Notes: generated by a model from the letters alone, not told the origin. A DNA stretch of 64,000 nt from Thermoplasmatota archaeon (GCA_018818785.1 JAHIRF010000006.1:186001-250000); one strand, 5' to 3'; counted from the first letter of the stretch, positions 26,738 to 34,798 are shown. Translations and numbers: made by a program.

Positions 26738-27337
26738 GTGGGCGTGATGGCAGAGCTCAGGAAGAGATGGTTCGTATCGATGCTAAGCATAGCAGCCGCG
26801 ATCTTCTTTACAGTGGCGCTGATAGTCTCCGCCAATACATATGTCAATGTGATGGATGCGAATGCGAGCGTTGTCCTCATGAACGCCATCGAGGGCGCAG
26901 AAATGCTGGATAACGGCTCGATCTTGGTGACGATCCAGATCCAGCTGGACAATCCGTCGGATCTTGATCTCAGCATCTCCACGGTCAGCTGGACTGTGGC
27001 GATATGGAATTACACCGACGGTGTGAACATCATCCCAGTCACGAGTGCCTATAACGGGACAGGGGATGGACTCACTGTCAAGAAGAAGAGCGTCGAAACA
27101 TTCACGTATCAAGTCATAGTCTCTGATTCGACCAGGCTTGCCAACATAGATGGTTTCATCAATTACTCGATGACCCAGGGCCAGGATTACACATTGGAGA
27201 CCGTACCATACGTACACGACTTCAGGGTCACGGGCTGGATAGCCGATTACCCTCATGACTACCAGACATATCGAGAGACATATCTCAATGACATGGCCAG
27301 GATAGATCTGAGTTACCGGGATGGTGAGTATCTGTGA
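26738..27337 (+). CDS. Single-span membrane protein of unknown function (operon-associated)
   Basis: About 199 residues. One N-terminal membrane helix (WFVSMLSIAAAIFFTVALIV) is followed by an external beta-rich domain with LDNPSDLDLSISTVSWTVAI, reminiscent of LEA14/WHy-like domains: the phrase ILVTIQIQLDNPSDLDL resembles their core. That comparison is by eye only. GTG 26738 lies 8 bases after a GGTG element; ATG 26747 is the alternative. It starts 43 bases after the DppF-type stop and overlaps the next gene by 4 bases, so it appears to belong to the transporter operon. Confidence 0.65.
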   Translation: MGVMAELRKRWFVSMLSIAAAIFFTVALIVSANTYVNVMDANASVVLMNAIEGAEMLDNGSILVTIQIQLDNPSDLDLSISTVSWTVAIWNYTDGVNIIPVTSAYNGTGDGLTVKKKSVETFTYQVIVSDSTRLANIDGFINYSMTQGQDYTLETVPYVHDFRVTGWIADYPHDYQTYRETYLNDMARIDLSYRDGEYL

Positions 27338-27786
27338 AGATCAGGAGGGAGGATTGGATCAGGATGTTCACGGTGGCCCTATTCAGCGCGCCCGCCATCG
27401 CGTTCATGACCTTCGATTTCGTATTCCCAAACATCTCGTCCCCATCGCTGGGGAAGAACTTGCTGGCGGCGTTTCTTCTTGCAGCGCTATTCGGGATGCC
27501 CTCAGGATACCTGACCAGGAGGACGGACCTCGCAATAGTGACCGTGATACTATACGTCTTCATCGGCTACATACTATCGATCATCGCATACTCGACCCCG
27601 TTCCTGTTCTACGATTTCAGGATCATCTTCCCAGACCTGTACATCATGTTCTTCCTGAACATGACAGTCATACTCTTGATGCTCTTCGTCTTCGCGGGGT
27701 TCATCGGCGTGATTATGGGGCAGTTGCTCGCAGAATCTTTCGAGAAGGAAGAGACATCTCAGTCATTCTCCAGAGGACGCATGTGA
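27334..27786 (+). CDS. Four-helix integral membrane protein of unknown function
   Basis: 150 residues with about four hydrophobic helices: MFTVALFSAPAIAFMTFDFV, LLAAFLLAALFGMPSG, AIVTVILYVFIGYILSIIAY and MFFLNMTVILLMLFVFAGFIGVIMG. A short charged tail follows. No family recognised. The GTG start at 27334 overlaps the previous stop (GTGA), which implies translational coupling, so this is probably the last gene of the transporter operon. Confidence 0.65.
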   Translation: MKIRREDWIRMFTVALFSAPAIAFMTFDFVFPNISSPSLGKNLLAAFLLAALFGMPSGYLTRRTDLAIVTVILYVFIGYILSIIAYSTPFLFYDFRIIFPDLYIMFFLNMTVILLMLFVFAGFIGVIMGQLLAESFEKEETSQSFSRGRM

Positions 27787-27841
27787 CCAACAGGCCATGT
27801 CAATGGGAAAGTGATTTCTATATCAAGACGCATCGGAGGCG

Positions 27842-28741
27842 ATGATGAAGGGCATCGCTGACCTCCACACACACACGAAGTACTCCGGTATGTCCAAGAT
27901 CCTGTTTCTGGAACTGCCCGATTGCGTCTCCGAGCCAAGGGAGGTCGTCGAAGCCGCGGAGAGGAGAGGGCTCAACGTGCTCTGTGTTACGGACCACAAC
28001 AGCATCAGAGGAGGTCTTGAGGCACAGAAATATGCGAAGTCTGTCGAAGTCGTCGTCGGAGAGGAGATACTCACGGCAGATGGCGAGCTTCTCGGATTAT
28101 TCCTGAGCGAGAATGTTCCGAAAGGACTCCCGGTCGAGGAGACCATAGATATTGTGCATGGCATGGGTGGCGTGGCCATAGCCCCTCATCCATTCAGTTC
28201 GCATTGCAGCGCTCTCGGAGACAGGATATTGAATCTCAATTTAGATGGTGTCGAAGTATTCAACGCATTCCACAGGGACCGGTACTCTAACGATCTAGCC
28301 ATGCAGAAGTGCAGGGGCATCGAGACGGCACTGACCGGCAGCAGCGACGCACACGCACCCATGATGGTTGGGGACTGCTGTACGACTTTTGAGGGCACGA
28401 CGGCAGAGGACCTGAGAAAGGCGATCGTGAACAAGAAGACGAACTACGAAGGACGGTACACCAGCCTGAAAGACGTTGTCTGGATGACGACCATTCTTGT
28501 GCGGAGGCTCCAGAGCGCCATCTTCAGGTCGATGATCTACAAGGAGTGCGCGGACGACGCGGAGTACATCGCAGAGGTCTGGAAGATGAGAAAGATCACC
28601 AAACTCATCTCTCTGGCGGGATCCGTGGCGTTCCTGATCCCGCCCACGAGCTTCGTCGCGAGCGTGATAGGTGATAGGCTGCACACTTCACACTCCAGAT
28701 TGAACTGGCTACAGCACAACGGCGACGACCTATCTCGTTGA
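27842..28741 (+). CDS. PHP-domain metal-dependent phosphoesterase with C-terminal hydrophobic segment
   Basis: 299 residues. PHP motifs are in order: DLHTHTKYSG (His9 and His11), LCVTDHNSIRGG, VVGEEI, IAPHPF and GSSDAHAPMMVG. This is the metal-ligand set of the PHP superfamily (COG0613-like), so phosphatase or phosphodiesterase activity is expected; the substrate is unknown. After residue ~230 is an additional tail with a hydrophobic stretch (ISLAGSVAFLIPPTSFVASVIG), which may dock it at the membrane. ATG codons at 27842 and 27845 are equivalent. It follows the transporter operon after 55 bases. Confidence 0.82.
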   Translation: MMKGIADLHTHTKYSGMSKILFLELPDCVSEPREVVEAAERRGLNVLCVTDHNSIRGGLEAQKYAKSVEVVVGEEILTADGELLGLFLSENVPKGLPVEETIDIVHGMGGVAIAPHPFSSHCSALGDRILNLNLDGVEVFNAFHRDRYSNDLAMQKCRGIETALTGSSDAHAPMMVGDCCTTFEGTTAEDLRKAIVNKKTNYEGRYTSLKDVVWMTTILVRRLQSAIFRSMIYKECADDAEYIAEVWKMRKITKLISLAGSVAFLIPPTSFVASVIGDRLHTSHSRLNWLQHNGDDLSR

Positions 28742-28854
28742 GATGAGGTGGCCGAGATCATCATCCGAATCCATTGCCTGTCTTGTTAGGCGATGACTAT
28801 TATCGTTTCAGATCGCATGGATGTCGTACATGAGTCGAAATCAGAGGTGAATGG

Positions 28855-29601
28855 ATGCCTGTCAGGAAGATCATCGAGATAGACGAGGACAAATGTGATG
28901 GCTGCGGCCAGTGCGTGCTCGCGTGCGCGGAGGGAGCTCTCAAGATAGTGGATGGAAAGGCTAAGGTCATCAGTGAGGCCTTCTGTGATGGACTCGGAGC
29001 ATGCATGGGTGGTTGCCCGAGAGATGCGCTCAGGATCGTGGAGAGGGAATCACCTGCCTTCGATGAGGAAGCAGTGAAAGACCACCTCAAGAGCCAGGGA
29101 CACACGGGCGTGGAGAAAGTTGCCCAGGATCATTCATCTGAGGCGCCCTGCGGATGCCCATCCTCGGAGCCCATGGTTGTGAGGAAGATCACCCAACTTG
29201 GATCCTTGGGAGATGAGAGTGACAGATCGCACACACCGTCGGAATTGACCAACTGGCCGGTGCAGTGGAAGCTGATCCAGCCAGGGTCGGCATTCTACAA
29301 GGATGCAGACATCCTGGTCGCGGCAGACTGCGTCCCATTCGCGTTCGGGGGATTCCACAAGAGGTTCCTCAAGGGGAAGCCGATGGTCATAGGGTGTCCC
29401 AAGCTCGATGACCAGGAAGCGTATTTGGCAAAGCTAACCGCACTCTTCCAGGAGGCTGCCCCTAAGAGCGTTCATGTTGTCATAATGGAGGTTCCATGCT
29501 GCAACAGCCTGATGCGCATGGTCACCGAAGCCATGAAGAGGGCGGGCAGGACCGCCCCGGTCAAGGTCACGGTGGTCGGTATAGACGGGCAGGTCGTCTA
29601 G
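28855..29601 (+). CDS. Iron-sulfur protein with N-terminal 2x[4Fe-4S] ferredoxin domain
   Basis: 248 residues. The first 70 hold two cluster motifs: CDGCGQCVLACAEGAL and, less regular, CDGLGACMGGCPRDAL. The remaining ~170 residues form a conserved domain with Cys-containing segments (PCGCPSSEP, ADCVPFAFGG, VIGCPKLDD, EVPCCNSL). The domain order fits the iron-sulfur proteins (COG1145-like) common in anaerobic archaea and bacteria. It is presumed to transfer electrons; no partner is obvious. GAGGTGA (28844-28850) precedes the ATG. Confidence 0.8.
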   Translation: MPVRKIIEIDEDKCDGCGQCVLACAEGALKIVDGKAKVISEAFCDGLGACMGGCPRDALRIVERESPAFDEEAVKDHLKSQGHTGVEKVAQDHSSEAPCGCPSSEPMVVRKITQLGSLGDESDRSHTPSELTNWPVQWKLIQPGSAFYKDADILVAADCVPFAFGGFHKRFLKGKPMVIGCPKLDDQEAYLAKLTALFQEAAPKSVHVVIMEVPCCNSLMRMVTEAMKRAGRTAPVKVTVVGIDGQVV

Positions 29602-29622
29602 GATTCGAGGTAGTGCGAGCGT

Positions 29623-29637
29623 ATAGAATAAAAGATA
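29623..29637 (+). promoter_or_regulatory. TATA-like promoter of the zincin gene
   Basis: ATAGAATAAAAGATA centred near 29630 is about 30 bases upstream of ATG 29660, as expected for a leaderless archaeal transcript. Confidence 0.5.
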
Positions 29638-29659
29638 GGGGACACATTTGGGTAGCTCA

Positions 29660-30220
29660 ATGCCGCTCGAGATCACCTGGACCAGGACCGCGATAAAGAT
29701 ACCTTCGCCTGTGAGGAAGACCCTGGAGGCGCGTCTGGGGAGATTGCATAGATACTTCCCAGAGATCAGGCCGAAGATGAAGATCGGCATCACGAGGGCA
29801 TATGAGGGTTCCGTCTTCCAGGCTGAGGACGGTTTTGTCAAGCTGATGCTGGAGGTTCGCAGGACACGAGACGGAAGATGGAAGCTTCCGACCTATTGGA
29901 CCATGGCTCATGAGTTGATGCACTTGGCCCAGTTCAATACCAAAGGATTGCCTGGAGGCGAAAGGGCATGCGATGTGTACGCAATGACCAGACTACCACC
30001 ACGGCTCATCGATGAATCTCCTAGCTATCTGACCGTCCCCAAGGGATTGAGAGGGAATTGGGAGGCCGAGCATGCGAGAATCGCCCATGAGGTCGCCGTC
30101 CAGGCCATACAACAACGATCGGAAGGGCTACGGAGATATGCGAACTGGTGGGAGACAGAGTTCGAACGAAGGGTCCTTCAATCCAATGGAAAGGGAAGAT
30201 CGAAGCGCATGCAGAAATGA
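29660..30220 (+). CDS. Small putative zinc metallopeptidase (HExxH)
   Basis: 186 residues. AHELMHLAQF at about 83-92 is a zincin HExxH motif with a possible third ligand in the following GGERACDVYAM (Glu101 or Asp105). The N-terminal part (TWTRTAIKIPSPVRKTL, MKIGITRAYEGSVF) may be the beta-sheet of a minimal gluzincin-like fold. The C-terminal region is helical with a basic tail. I do not recognise a named family, and substrate is unknown. A TTG at 29648 would add four residues; ATG 29660 fits the promoter spacing. Confidence 0.65.
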   Translation: MPLEITWTRTAIKIPSPVRKTLEARLGRLHRYFPEIRPKMKIGITRAYEGSVFQAEDGFVKLMLEVRRTRDGRWKLPTYWTMAHELMHLAQFNTKGLPGGERACDVYAMTRLPPRLIDESPSYLTVPKGLRGNWEAEHARIAHEVAVQAIQQRSEGLRRYANWWETEFERRVLQSNGKGRSKRMQK

Positions 30221-30292
30221 TTCATATCATGAAAACGCTTACCGCACCCATAGGATTCGGATCGGGAGAGTGGTGAGATCAACAAGGGCCTT

Positions 30293-31204
30293 GTGCTCAC
30301 AGGACAGATCGTCGCGGCGATTATGCTATGGATAGCCAATTACTACTATCCCGACCAGTACATCGAAAAGGGATTCTTCACATTCCTGGCGCTCGCGATA
30401 ATATATTTCGTCTTCAAGCTGGCCCTTGAACACTTCCTGGCCCAGAGCATCAAGGACGGAAAGACCAAGTATTCTGTTAGAAAGGCGATATCTATCATCT
30501 ATGTTCTGGTCTTCTTTGCCATACTGACCCAGATCTGGGCAACGAGCACGGATGCGCTATTCGTATCATATGGAATAATGGGTGCAGGGATCGCAATCGC
30601 ATTGCAGGACCTCTTCAAGAATTTCGTGGGAGGATTGACGATCTTCCTCACCAGCATATACAGGGTCGGCGACCGTGTCGAAATCGATTCTAGGTTCGGG
30701 GACGTAATCGATATCGGCATGATGTACACGACGCTTCTTGAGATAAGAGAGTGGGTAGATGGGGATCAGGCAACCGGACGACTATCGATGATGCCGAACG
30801 GTGTAGTTCTATCCAAGAGTATCATCAACTACACGAAGGATCATAGCTTCATATGGGACGAGATCACATTGCCGCTGACCTACGAATCCGATTGGAGGGA
30901 GGCCGCGAAGGCATTCGAGAACATCGCGCGGAAGGAGACGGAGCGTTATGTGGCAGATGCCGAGAAGCAGATGGCAGCGATCATGCAGAAGTACTATTTC
31001 TCGGCTCGCGCGGTCGAGCCTGCCGTCTTTGTCACCGTCACGGACAATTGGATCGCCCTCAGTATCAGGTACATCACCGATGCCAGGCACAGACGGGAGA
31101 TCAAGAGCGAATTACATCAGCTGATCAAGGCGCACATCGAGGCTTCTGAGGGGAAGATAGTCATAGCCTCCGAGTCAATGATAGTGGCGATGTCCCACCA
31201 ATAG
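30293..31204 (+). CDS. MscS-family mechanosensitive channel
   Basis: 303 residues. Two N-terminal helices are followed by the MscS core: the pore helix and beta-domain entry AGIAIALQDLFKNFVGGL then YRVGDRVEI, and the IPN-like element MMPNGVVLSKSIINY. The C-terminal alpha/beta part (PAVFVTVTDNWIALSIRYI) matches the cytoplasmic cage. It releases solutes on osmotic downshock. GTG 30293 is the first usable codon after an in-frame stop at 30251, with GAGAGTGGTGAG ahead of it. Confidence 0.88.
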   Translation: MLTGQIVAAIMLWIANYYYPDQYIEKGFFTFLALAIIYFVFKLALEHFLAQSIKDGKTKYSVRKAISIIYVLVFFAILTQIWATSTDALFVSYGIMGAGIAIALQDLFKNFVGGLTIFLTSIYRVGDRVEIDSRFGDVIDIGMMYTTLLEIREWVDGDQATGRLSMMPNGVVLSKSIINYTKDHSFIWDEITLPLTYESDWREAAKAFENIARKETERYVADAEKQMAAIMQKYYFSARAVEPAVFVTVTDNWIALSIRYITDARHRREIKSELHQLIKAHIEASEGKIVIASESMIVAMSHQ

Positions 31205-31322
31205 CACGAAGAGAGACCTGATGATTGAGCGGGTCATCGCATCTGAATAGCTATCCCACATGAGTCAGAATGAAAATATATTGAATAGAAAGGGTTTGAT
31301 GTACGCGTCGCGGAGTCGTTTC

Positions 31323-31790
31323 TCACTCGAACTCTCTCTTCGACACCGCAATCAGTATTATCCCAATCAGGGCAAAGAGTCCGAATCCGAGCAACGCGAA
31401 GATTCCGCCGAGTATTGCTAGTCCAAAGTGTCTCCGCATGATCCCGAATATTCCGCCAAGTACACCTATCAGACCCATGACCAGCAATATGATGCCACAA
31501 GTCGCCATGGCGTCCTCGAGCATCTCCACTTCTTCGACATCGACGAGCATGATGCTGTCAAGAGCACCAATGCTCCCCACGAGAGCAAGGCCCATGAGGA
31601 CAACGAGGAGAGCACCGATCAATATGAGCACACCGCCCACGACGGGCAACATGGTCTTCTTGACAGGAGCCACCCCGGTAACTGGCACGCGATAATCATG
31701 GCCACAATGCTGGCACACGTTCGCATCGTTCGATATTTCCTTTCCACAAGACACGCAATGTCTAGCGCTTGGTTGCGCTGATGTCCCCAT
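31323..31790 (-). CDS. Zinc-ribbon membrane protein
   Basis: 155 residues. An N-terminal zinc ribbon (CVSCGKEISNDANVCQHCG) is followed by about four hydrophobic helices (LPVVGGVLILIGALLVVLMG, ATCGIILLVMGLIGVLGGIF, and two near the C-terminus). This resembles the zinc-ribbon plus DUF4064-like arrangement common in archaea; function unknown. ATG 31790 has AGAGGTG six bases upstream, so it is preferred to the GTG at 31799. It converges with mscS. Confidence 0.7.
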   Translation of the reverse strand: MGTSAQPSARHCVSCGKEISNDANVCQHCGHDYRVPVTGVAPVKKTMLPVVGGVLILIGALLVVLMGLALVGSIGALDSIMLVDVEEVEMLEDAMATCGIILLVMGLIGVLGGIFGIMRRHFGLAILGGIFALLGFGLFALIGIILIAVSKREFE

Positions 31791-31799
31791 CCTTAACAC

Positions 31800-32255
31800 C
31801 TCTTTGCCGATATAGCGGGCATCACCATGGGTGAAGACCAGCTTCCGGCAGTAGTGTAATCGAATTGGCTTAGATAAAGAACCTTCGATAGAAATGGCGA
31901 TCTGATGAATCGGGCGCTATTCGTCCCTATTCGTGTTGACTTCGCCCTCTCCGCGGAGGTCGCCCATCACCCCGACCGATTCACTCAACCATCTGGTGGG
32001 TCTATTCCTGAAGGGTGGCGAGCTAATGATCGCGCGCAACTCTCGAGAAACATTCCTAACCATCACGACATTTTCACCAGTCGTCCAGAGAAGGGCAATC
32101 TTATCATTGGTGGCTCGATCGTGATTGGGGATATGCAAGCGATCGGCTGACTACTTGATTATGTCATTACGGACGTTCAGGAAAGACGCATGGCCAACAT
32201 CGTCTCTCGCTCGAGCTGCATGGCGGGCTGAATGCCGCAGGATTTGACGAATGGA
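31800..32255. other. 456-base region without a convincing gene
   Basis: Between the zinc-ribbon membrane protein and tRNA-Arg. Three overlapping short frames (81 and 63 residues on +, 73 residues on -) cover the same bases. None has a ribosome-binding site, promoter or recognisable domain. No tRNA, SRP or RNase P consensus was seen. The region could hold an RNA gene or a decayed gene; I cannot decide. Confidence 0.4.
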
Positions 32256-32333
32256 TGGCGGGCGCGAAGGGATTCGAACCCTTGACCACTTGCTTAGGAG
32301 GCAAGTGCCATATCCGGACTAGGCCACGCGCCC
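32256..32333 (-). tRNA. tRNA-Arg(CCT)
   Basis: The complement gives acceptor stem GGGCGCG/CGCGCCC, anticodon stem CTTGC/GCAAG with loop CTCCTAA (anticodon CCT), T-arm AAGGG-TTCGAAT-CCCTT, discriminator G, and an encoded CCA (32256-32258). No intron. A TATA element lies 31-40 bases upstream. Confidence 0.96.
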
Positions 32334-32345
32334 GTGAGGGGATAT

Positions 32346-32353
32346 TGAAAAAA
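32346..32353 (-). terminator. T-run downstream of the FKBP gene
   Basis: On the minus strand CCGTTTTTTCAATA lies 40 bases after the FKBP stop and just ahead of tRNA-Arg. A run of six T is a plausible archaeal terminator. Confidence 0.45.
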
Positions 32354-32362
32354 CGGGTTTGC

Positions 32363-32378
32363 GAAATAGAAAAGGTTT
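32363..32378 (-). promoter_or_regulatory. tRNA-Arg promoter
   Basis: On the minus strand AAACCTTTTCTATTTC combines a BRE-like AAACC and TATA-like TTCTATTT, 31-45 bases upstream of the tRNA 5' end. Confidence 0.55.
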
Positions 32379-32391
32379 GTTCCAGGAAGGG

Positions 32392-33279
32392 TTACTCCGT
32401 CCTGTCCGCCTCGGTCAATTCCTCTGGAGCCTTCTCCTCACCCTTGGCATCGTCCTTTGGAGCGGCCTTCTTCTCTTTGGCCTTTGGCTCCACCGTAGGA
32501 GCTTCCTTCTTCTCTTCGGCCTTCGGCTCCTCCTTCTTCTCGGGCTTGGTGTACTCTTCTATGAAAGCGACCGTTCCAGCATCCAGGGCGTCCCTGAGAT
32601 CTGTCACGACCCTGTACTTGCTCAGGATCCACTTCTGGTCGTACTTGCAGGCATCTGGCAATTTGAGCTTGTAATCCTTGCCATGGTGCTCGATGTCGAA
32701 TCCTTCGGCCGTGCCGTATGACATCTTGAGCACCAGTTCGACGACTTCCTTCGGCTTCGTGGGTTTCTCAGTGATCTTGTACTTGTATCTGAGTGTCCTT
32801 CCAGCAAGTCTGTTGTTGAAGTCAACCCTGACTCTTCCAGCAGTCACTGCGGTTATGGTGCCAGTCCGATTCCGAACGGTCACCTCGAGCCCTACCTGCG
32901 GCTCGATCTCTTGCTTCAGGAATTCACGGACCGGGTGAAGCTCCACGAGCTTCGCGTCCCTCGGGCCAGCAGCGTTCTCAGGAGGTATCGTGATTTCGTA
33001 TTCTTTGCCTATGTCGGCCGTCAACATGTGCTCGTCGAGACCAGGGAACAGCCTGCTCTTGCCGACCATGAGCGGTTGAGCGCCATAGACCATCTTCTCG
33101 TTGTATATCTTGTTCTCCCTGGCGACAGTCTCACTGGTCGTGTCGAACAACTCACCTGTGTCATGTATCCAGGCGTCGAATTCTGCGAGTACGATATCTC
33201 CAGGGCTGATCTTGGAGTCGGAATCATGCTTCTTGTCGTCCTTAACGTGGTGCTTCTCTGCACCTTCCTTCTCAGTCAT
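32392..33279 (-). CDS. FKBP-type peptidyl-prolyl isomerase (long archaeal type)
   Basis: 295 residues. The N-terminal FKBP domain has SPGDIVLAEFDAWIHDTGELFDTT and a VYGAQPLMVGKSRLFPGLDEHML core. The IF/flap insertion follows, with NRTGTITAVTAGRVRVDFNN and NRLAGRTLRYKYKI typical of SlyD-like archaeal FKBPs. A third region (~170-245) is the C-terminal domain found in the ~26-30 kDa archaeal forms. The last ~50 residues are a Lys/Glu/Ala-rich tail of low complexity. It catalyses prolyl isomerisation and chaperones folding in the cytoplasm. GGTGAG precedes the ATG. Confidence 0.92.
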   Translation of the reverse strand: MTEKEGAEKHHVKDDKKHDSDSKISPGDIVLAEFDAWIHDTGELFDTTSETVARENKIYNEKMVYGAQPLMVGKSRLFPGLDEHMLTADIGKEYEITIPPENAAGPRDAKLVELHPVREFLKQEIEPQVGLEVTVRNRTGTITAVTAGRVRVDFNNRLAGRTLRYKYKITEKPTKPKEVVELVLKMSYGTAEGFDIEHHGKDYKLKLPDACKYDQKWILSKYRVVTDLRDALDAGTVAFIEEYTKPEKKEEPKAEEKKEAPTVEPKAKEKKAAPKDDAKGEEKAPEELTEADRTE

Positions 33280-33325
33280 GGGATTCTCACCGCTCTATGC
33301 GCATCTCTTGCGGATACTTAGCCAT

Positions 33326-33337
33326 GATTTAAAGGTT
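33326..33337 (-). promoter_or_regulatory. FKBP promoter
   Basis: On the minus strand AACCTTTAAATC is a strong BRE-TATA match. Transcription would begin near 33303, giving a ~25-base leader carrying GGTGAGA before ATG 33279. Confidence 0.65.
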
Positions 33338-33437
33338 ATGCATATTTCGGACAATGCAACTCCGGCCCTGGCAAGCGAATCAGGGTCGATTGCGATAATG
33401 ATCGATCAAGGAAGAAAGCCCGCCATTCCGAGCCGTC

Positions 33438-33449
33438 AAAAGCTATATG
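33438..33449 (+). promoter_or_regulatory. tRNA-Thr promoter
   Basis: AAAAGCTATATG is a TATA-like element 35-46 bases upstream of the tRNA-Thr 5' end. Confidence 0.6.
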
Positions 33450-33483
33450 TGCTTCGCATCAATACTCAGCAACCCGCACACAT

Positions 33484-33556
33484 GCCACCGTAGCTCAGCC
33501 GGAAGAGCAGCTGACTTGTAATCAGCAGGTCGGGAGTTCGAATCTCCCCGGTGGCT
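33484..33556 (+). tRNA. tRNA-Thr(TGT)
   Basis: Acceptor stem GCCACCG/CGGTGGC, anticodon stem GCTGA/TCAGC with loop CTTGTAA (anticodon TGT), T-arm GGGAG-TTCGAAT-CTCCC, discriminator T. No intron and no encoded CCA. Confidence 0.96.
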
Positions 33557-33630
33557 CTTCAATACCAGGACATCTTGATTGCTGGACGATATTATTTTTA
33601 TAGGCCCTTGGCAATAAGGACCTAGAGGGA

Positions 33631-34155
33631 TTGGGTGGCCAGTTGGAGGAGCGAAGAGTTGCAGTAATACCCAGAGTGATAGTCCAAGGTGCGATGGGAC
33701 CCAAGGAATATGGTCTTCTGCTGACTAGCGAGAGATCGATTTTCGTCCTCGAGAAATCCTCGAAGGCGGGAATAGGGGCCGTTCTGGGTGGAGCGATAGG
33801 CGCGGCAATCGCCGACGCCATGAGCGACAAGAAGAGCAAAGACTACAGCAGTTGTGACCCGTCAGCACTGGCCAGAGACGAGAAGAACATCTGCGTATCC
33901 CATGCATCAGTGATCCATCTTGAACTCAAGAAGAAGTTATCTGGCTACGCGCTCAGACTCAATTACACGGATGCCGGGGGCAAGCAGAGAAAGTTGGCCG
34001 GGCTGCTAGCGATTCCAGACAGTCTCTCGGCCAAGAAAAAATCCGAGGGTGTGAAGAGCAAGAGGGCCATGGAGGAGTACGCCAAGATGTCTCGGCAGGC
34101 ACTTGAGCTGGCATTGCCGCCAATCGTGGTTCAGAATGCGGAGTGGAAGATATGA
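33631..34155 (+). CDS. Hypothetical protein with glycine-zipper-like segment
   Basis: 174 residues. The N-terminal half (VAVIPRVIVQGAMGPKEYGLLLTSERSIFVLE) looks like a PH-like or DUF-type beta domain. A Gly/Ala-rich helix (AGIGAVLGGAIGAAIADAM) follows, then a charged beta and helix region. No family recognised. A TTG start at 33631 follows AGAGGGA at a good distance. It overlaps the next gene by 4 bases (ATGA), so the two are probably co-translated. Confidence 0.6.
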   Translation: MGGQLEERRVAVIPRVIVQGAMGPKEYGLLLTSERSIFVLEKSSKAGIGAVLGGAIGAAIADAMSDKKSKDYSSCDPSALARDEKNICVSHASVIHLELKKKLSGYALRLNYTDAGGKQRKLAGLLAIPDSLSAKKKSEGVKSKRAMEEYAKMSRQALELALPPIVVQNAEWKI

Positions 34156-34727
34156 AGAAAGGGAAGATATTGATAGCAGTAGGATCGGTAATCGCAATCA
34201 TTGGGGTCTATTTCTTGGCGTTCGCCATACTCCCAGCAGAGGAGACGATGGATTTCACCATCCCGGCAGGGGACTACTACTACGCGATCTCATACGGAGG
34301 TCTCATCGGTGGATCTGTCGAGCTGAACTTCGTTGTAGCGGACGGAGCGATCAAGGCGTATGTATTCGACGAAGATCAGTATGGCGAATATTCCACTACA
34401 GGCAGCGGGGACTACCTATTCACGACATCAGGTGATTCGGGTAGCTTCAGTTTCGTCATTCCGGACCTGAGCACATACTACGTGGTGTTTGACCATGGTA
34501 CGCTGAGCAGCGTACTTAGCCAGGATGTCATCGTAGAGACGACGATCAACGGAGTGGCATTGGTTGGCACGGTGATCGGCGTGGCCATGATAGTGTTCGG
34601 GGCCGTTCTTGCAATCGTTGGCATGAGGATGAAGAACCGGGAGATCCCAACGGTTGCGCCGAGCAATGTTCAGACGGATGTGACCATCTTCCAGGGTCAG
34701 CAGCAGGAGCCACCAGGGCAGGTCTGA
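34152..34727 (+). CDS. Two-span membrane protein of unknown function
   Basis: 191 residues. Helix one (ILIAVGSVIAIIGVYFLAFAIL) and helix two (GVALVGTVIGVAMIVFGAVLAIVGM) flank an external beta-rich domain of ~90 residues rich in Gly, Ser, Thr and Tyr (IPAGDYYYAISYGG, FSFVIPDLSTYYVVFDHG). That loop resembles the small emp24/GOLD-like or pre-peptidase-like beta-sandwich modules often seen in archaeal membrane proteins, but this is a visual impression. A Gln/Pro-rich tail is cytoplasmic. Coupled to the preceding gene by ATGA overlap. Confidence 0.62.
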   Translation: MKKGKILIAVGSVIAIIGVYFLAFAILPAEETMDFTIPAGDYYYAISYGGLIGGSVELNFVVADGAIKAYVFDEDQYGEYSTTGSGDYLFTTSGDSGSFSFVIPDLSTYYVVFDHGTLSSVLSQDVIVETTINGVALVGTVIGVAMIVFGAVLAIVGMRMKNREIPTVAPSNVQTDVTIFQGQQQEPPGQV

Positions 34728-34774
34728 ACGATCTCACGTGCGGCTAAGGTAGAACACTGAAAACCCCGAATAGT

Positions 34775-34798
34775 GCTCTTGGACCATTGTCCAAGAGC
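34775..34798. terminator. Perfect hairpin between convergent genes
   Basis: GCTCTTGGAC and GTCCAAGAGC form a 10-base-pair stem with a 4-base CATT loop, followed by CTTCTGTAATTTT. It lies between the stop of the rightward membrane protein and the leftward zinc-ribbon gene, so it probably terminates one or both transcripts. Confidence 0.6.

Noticed and set aside
31905-32150. 81-residue plus-strand frame (and 73-residue minus-strand frame at 31917-32138)
   Set aside because: They compete for the same bases and neither has a promoter, Shine-Dalgarno or known domain; kept only as a finding about the gap.
32256-32333. tRNA-Arg as an integration site
   Set aside because: No integrase or repeated 3' tRNA fragment was found on either side.
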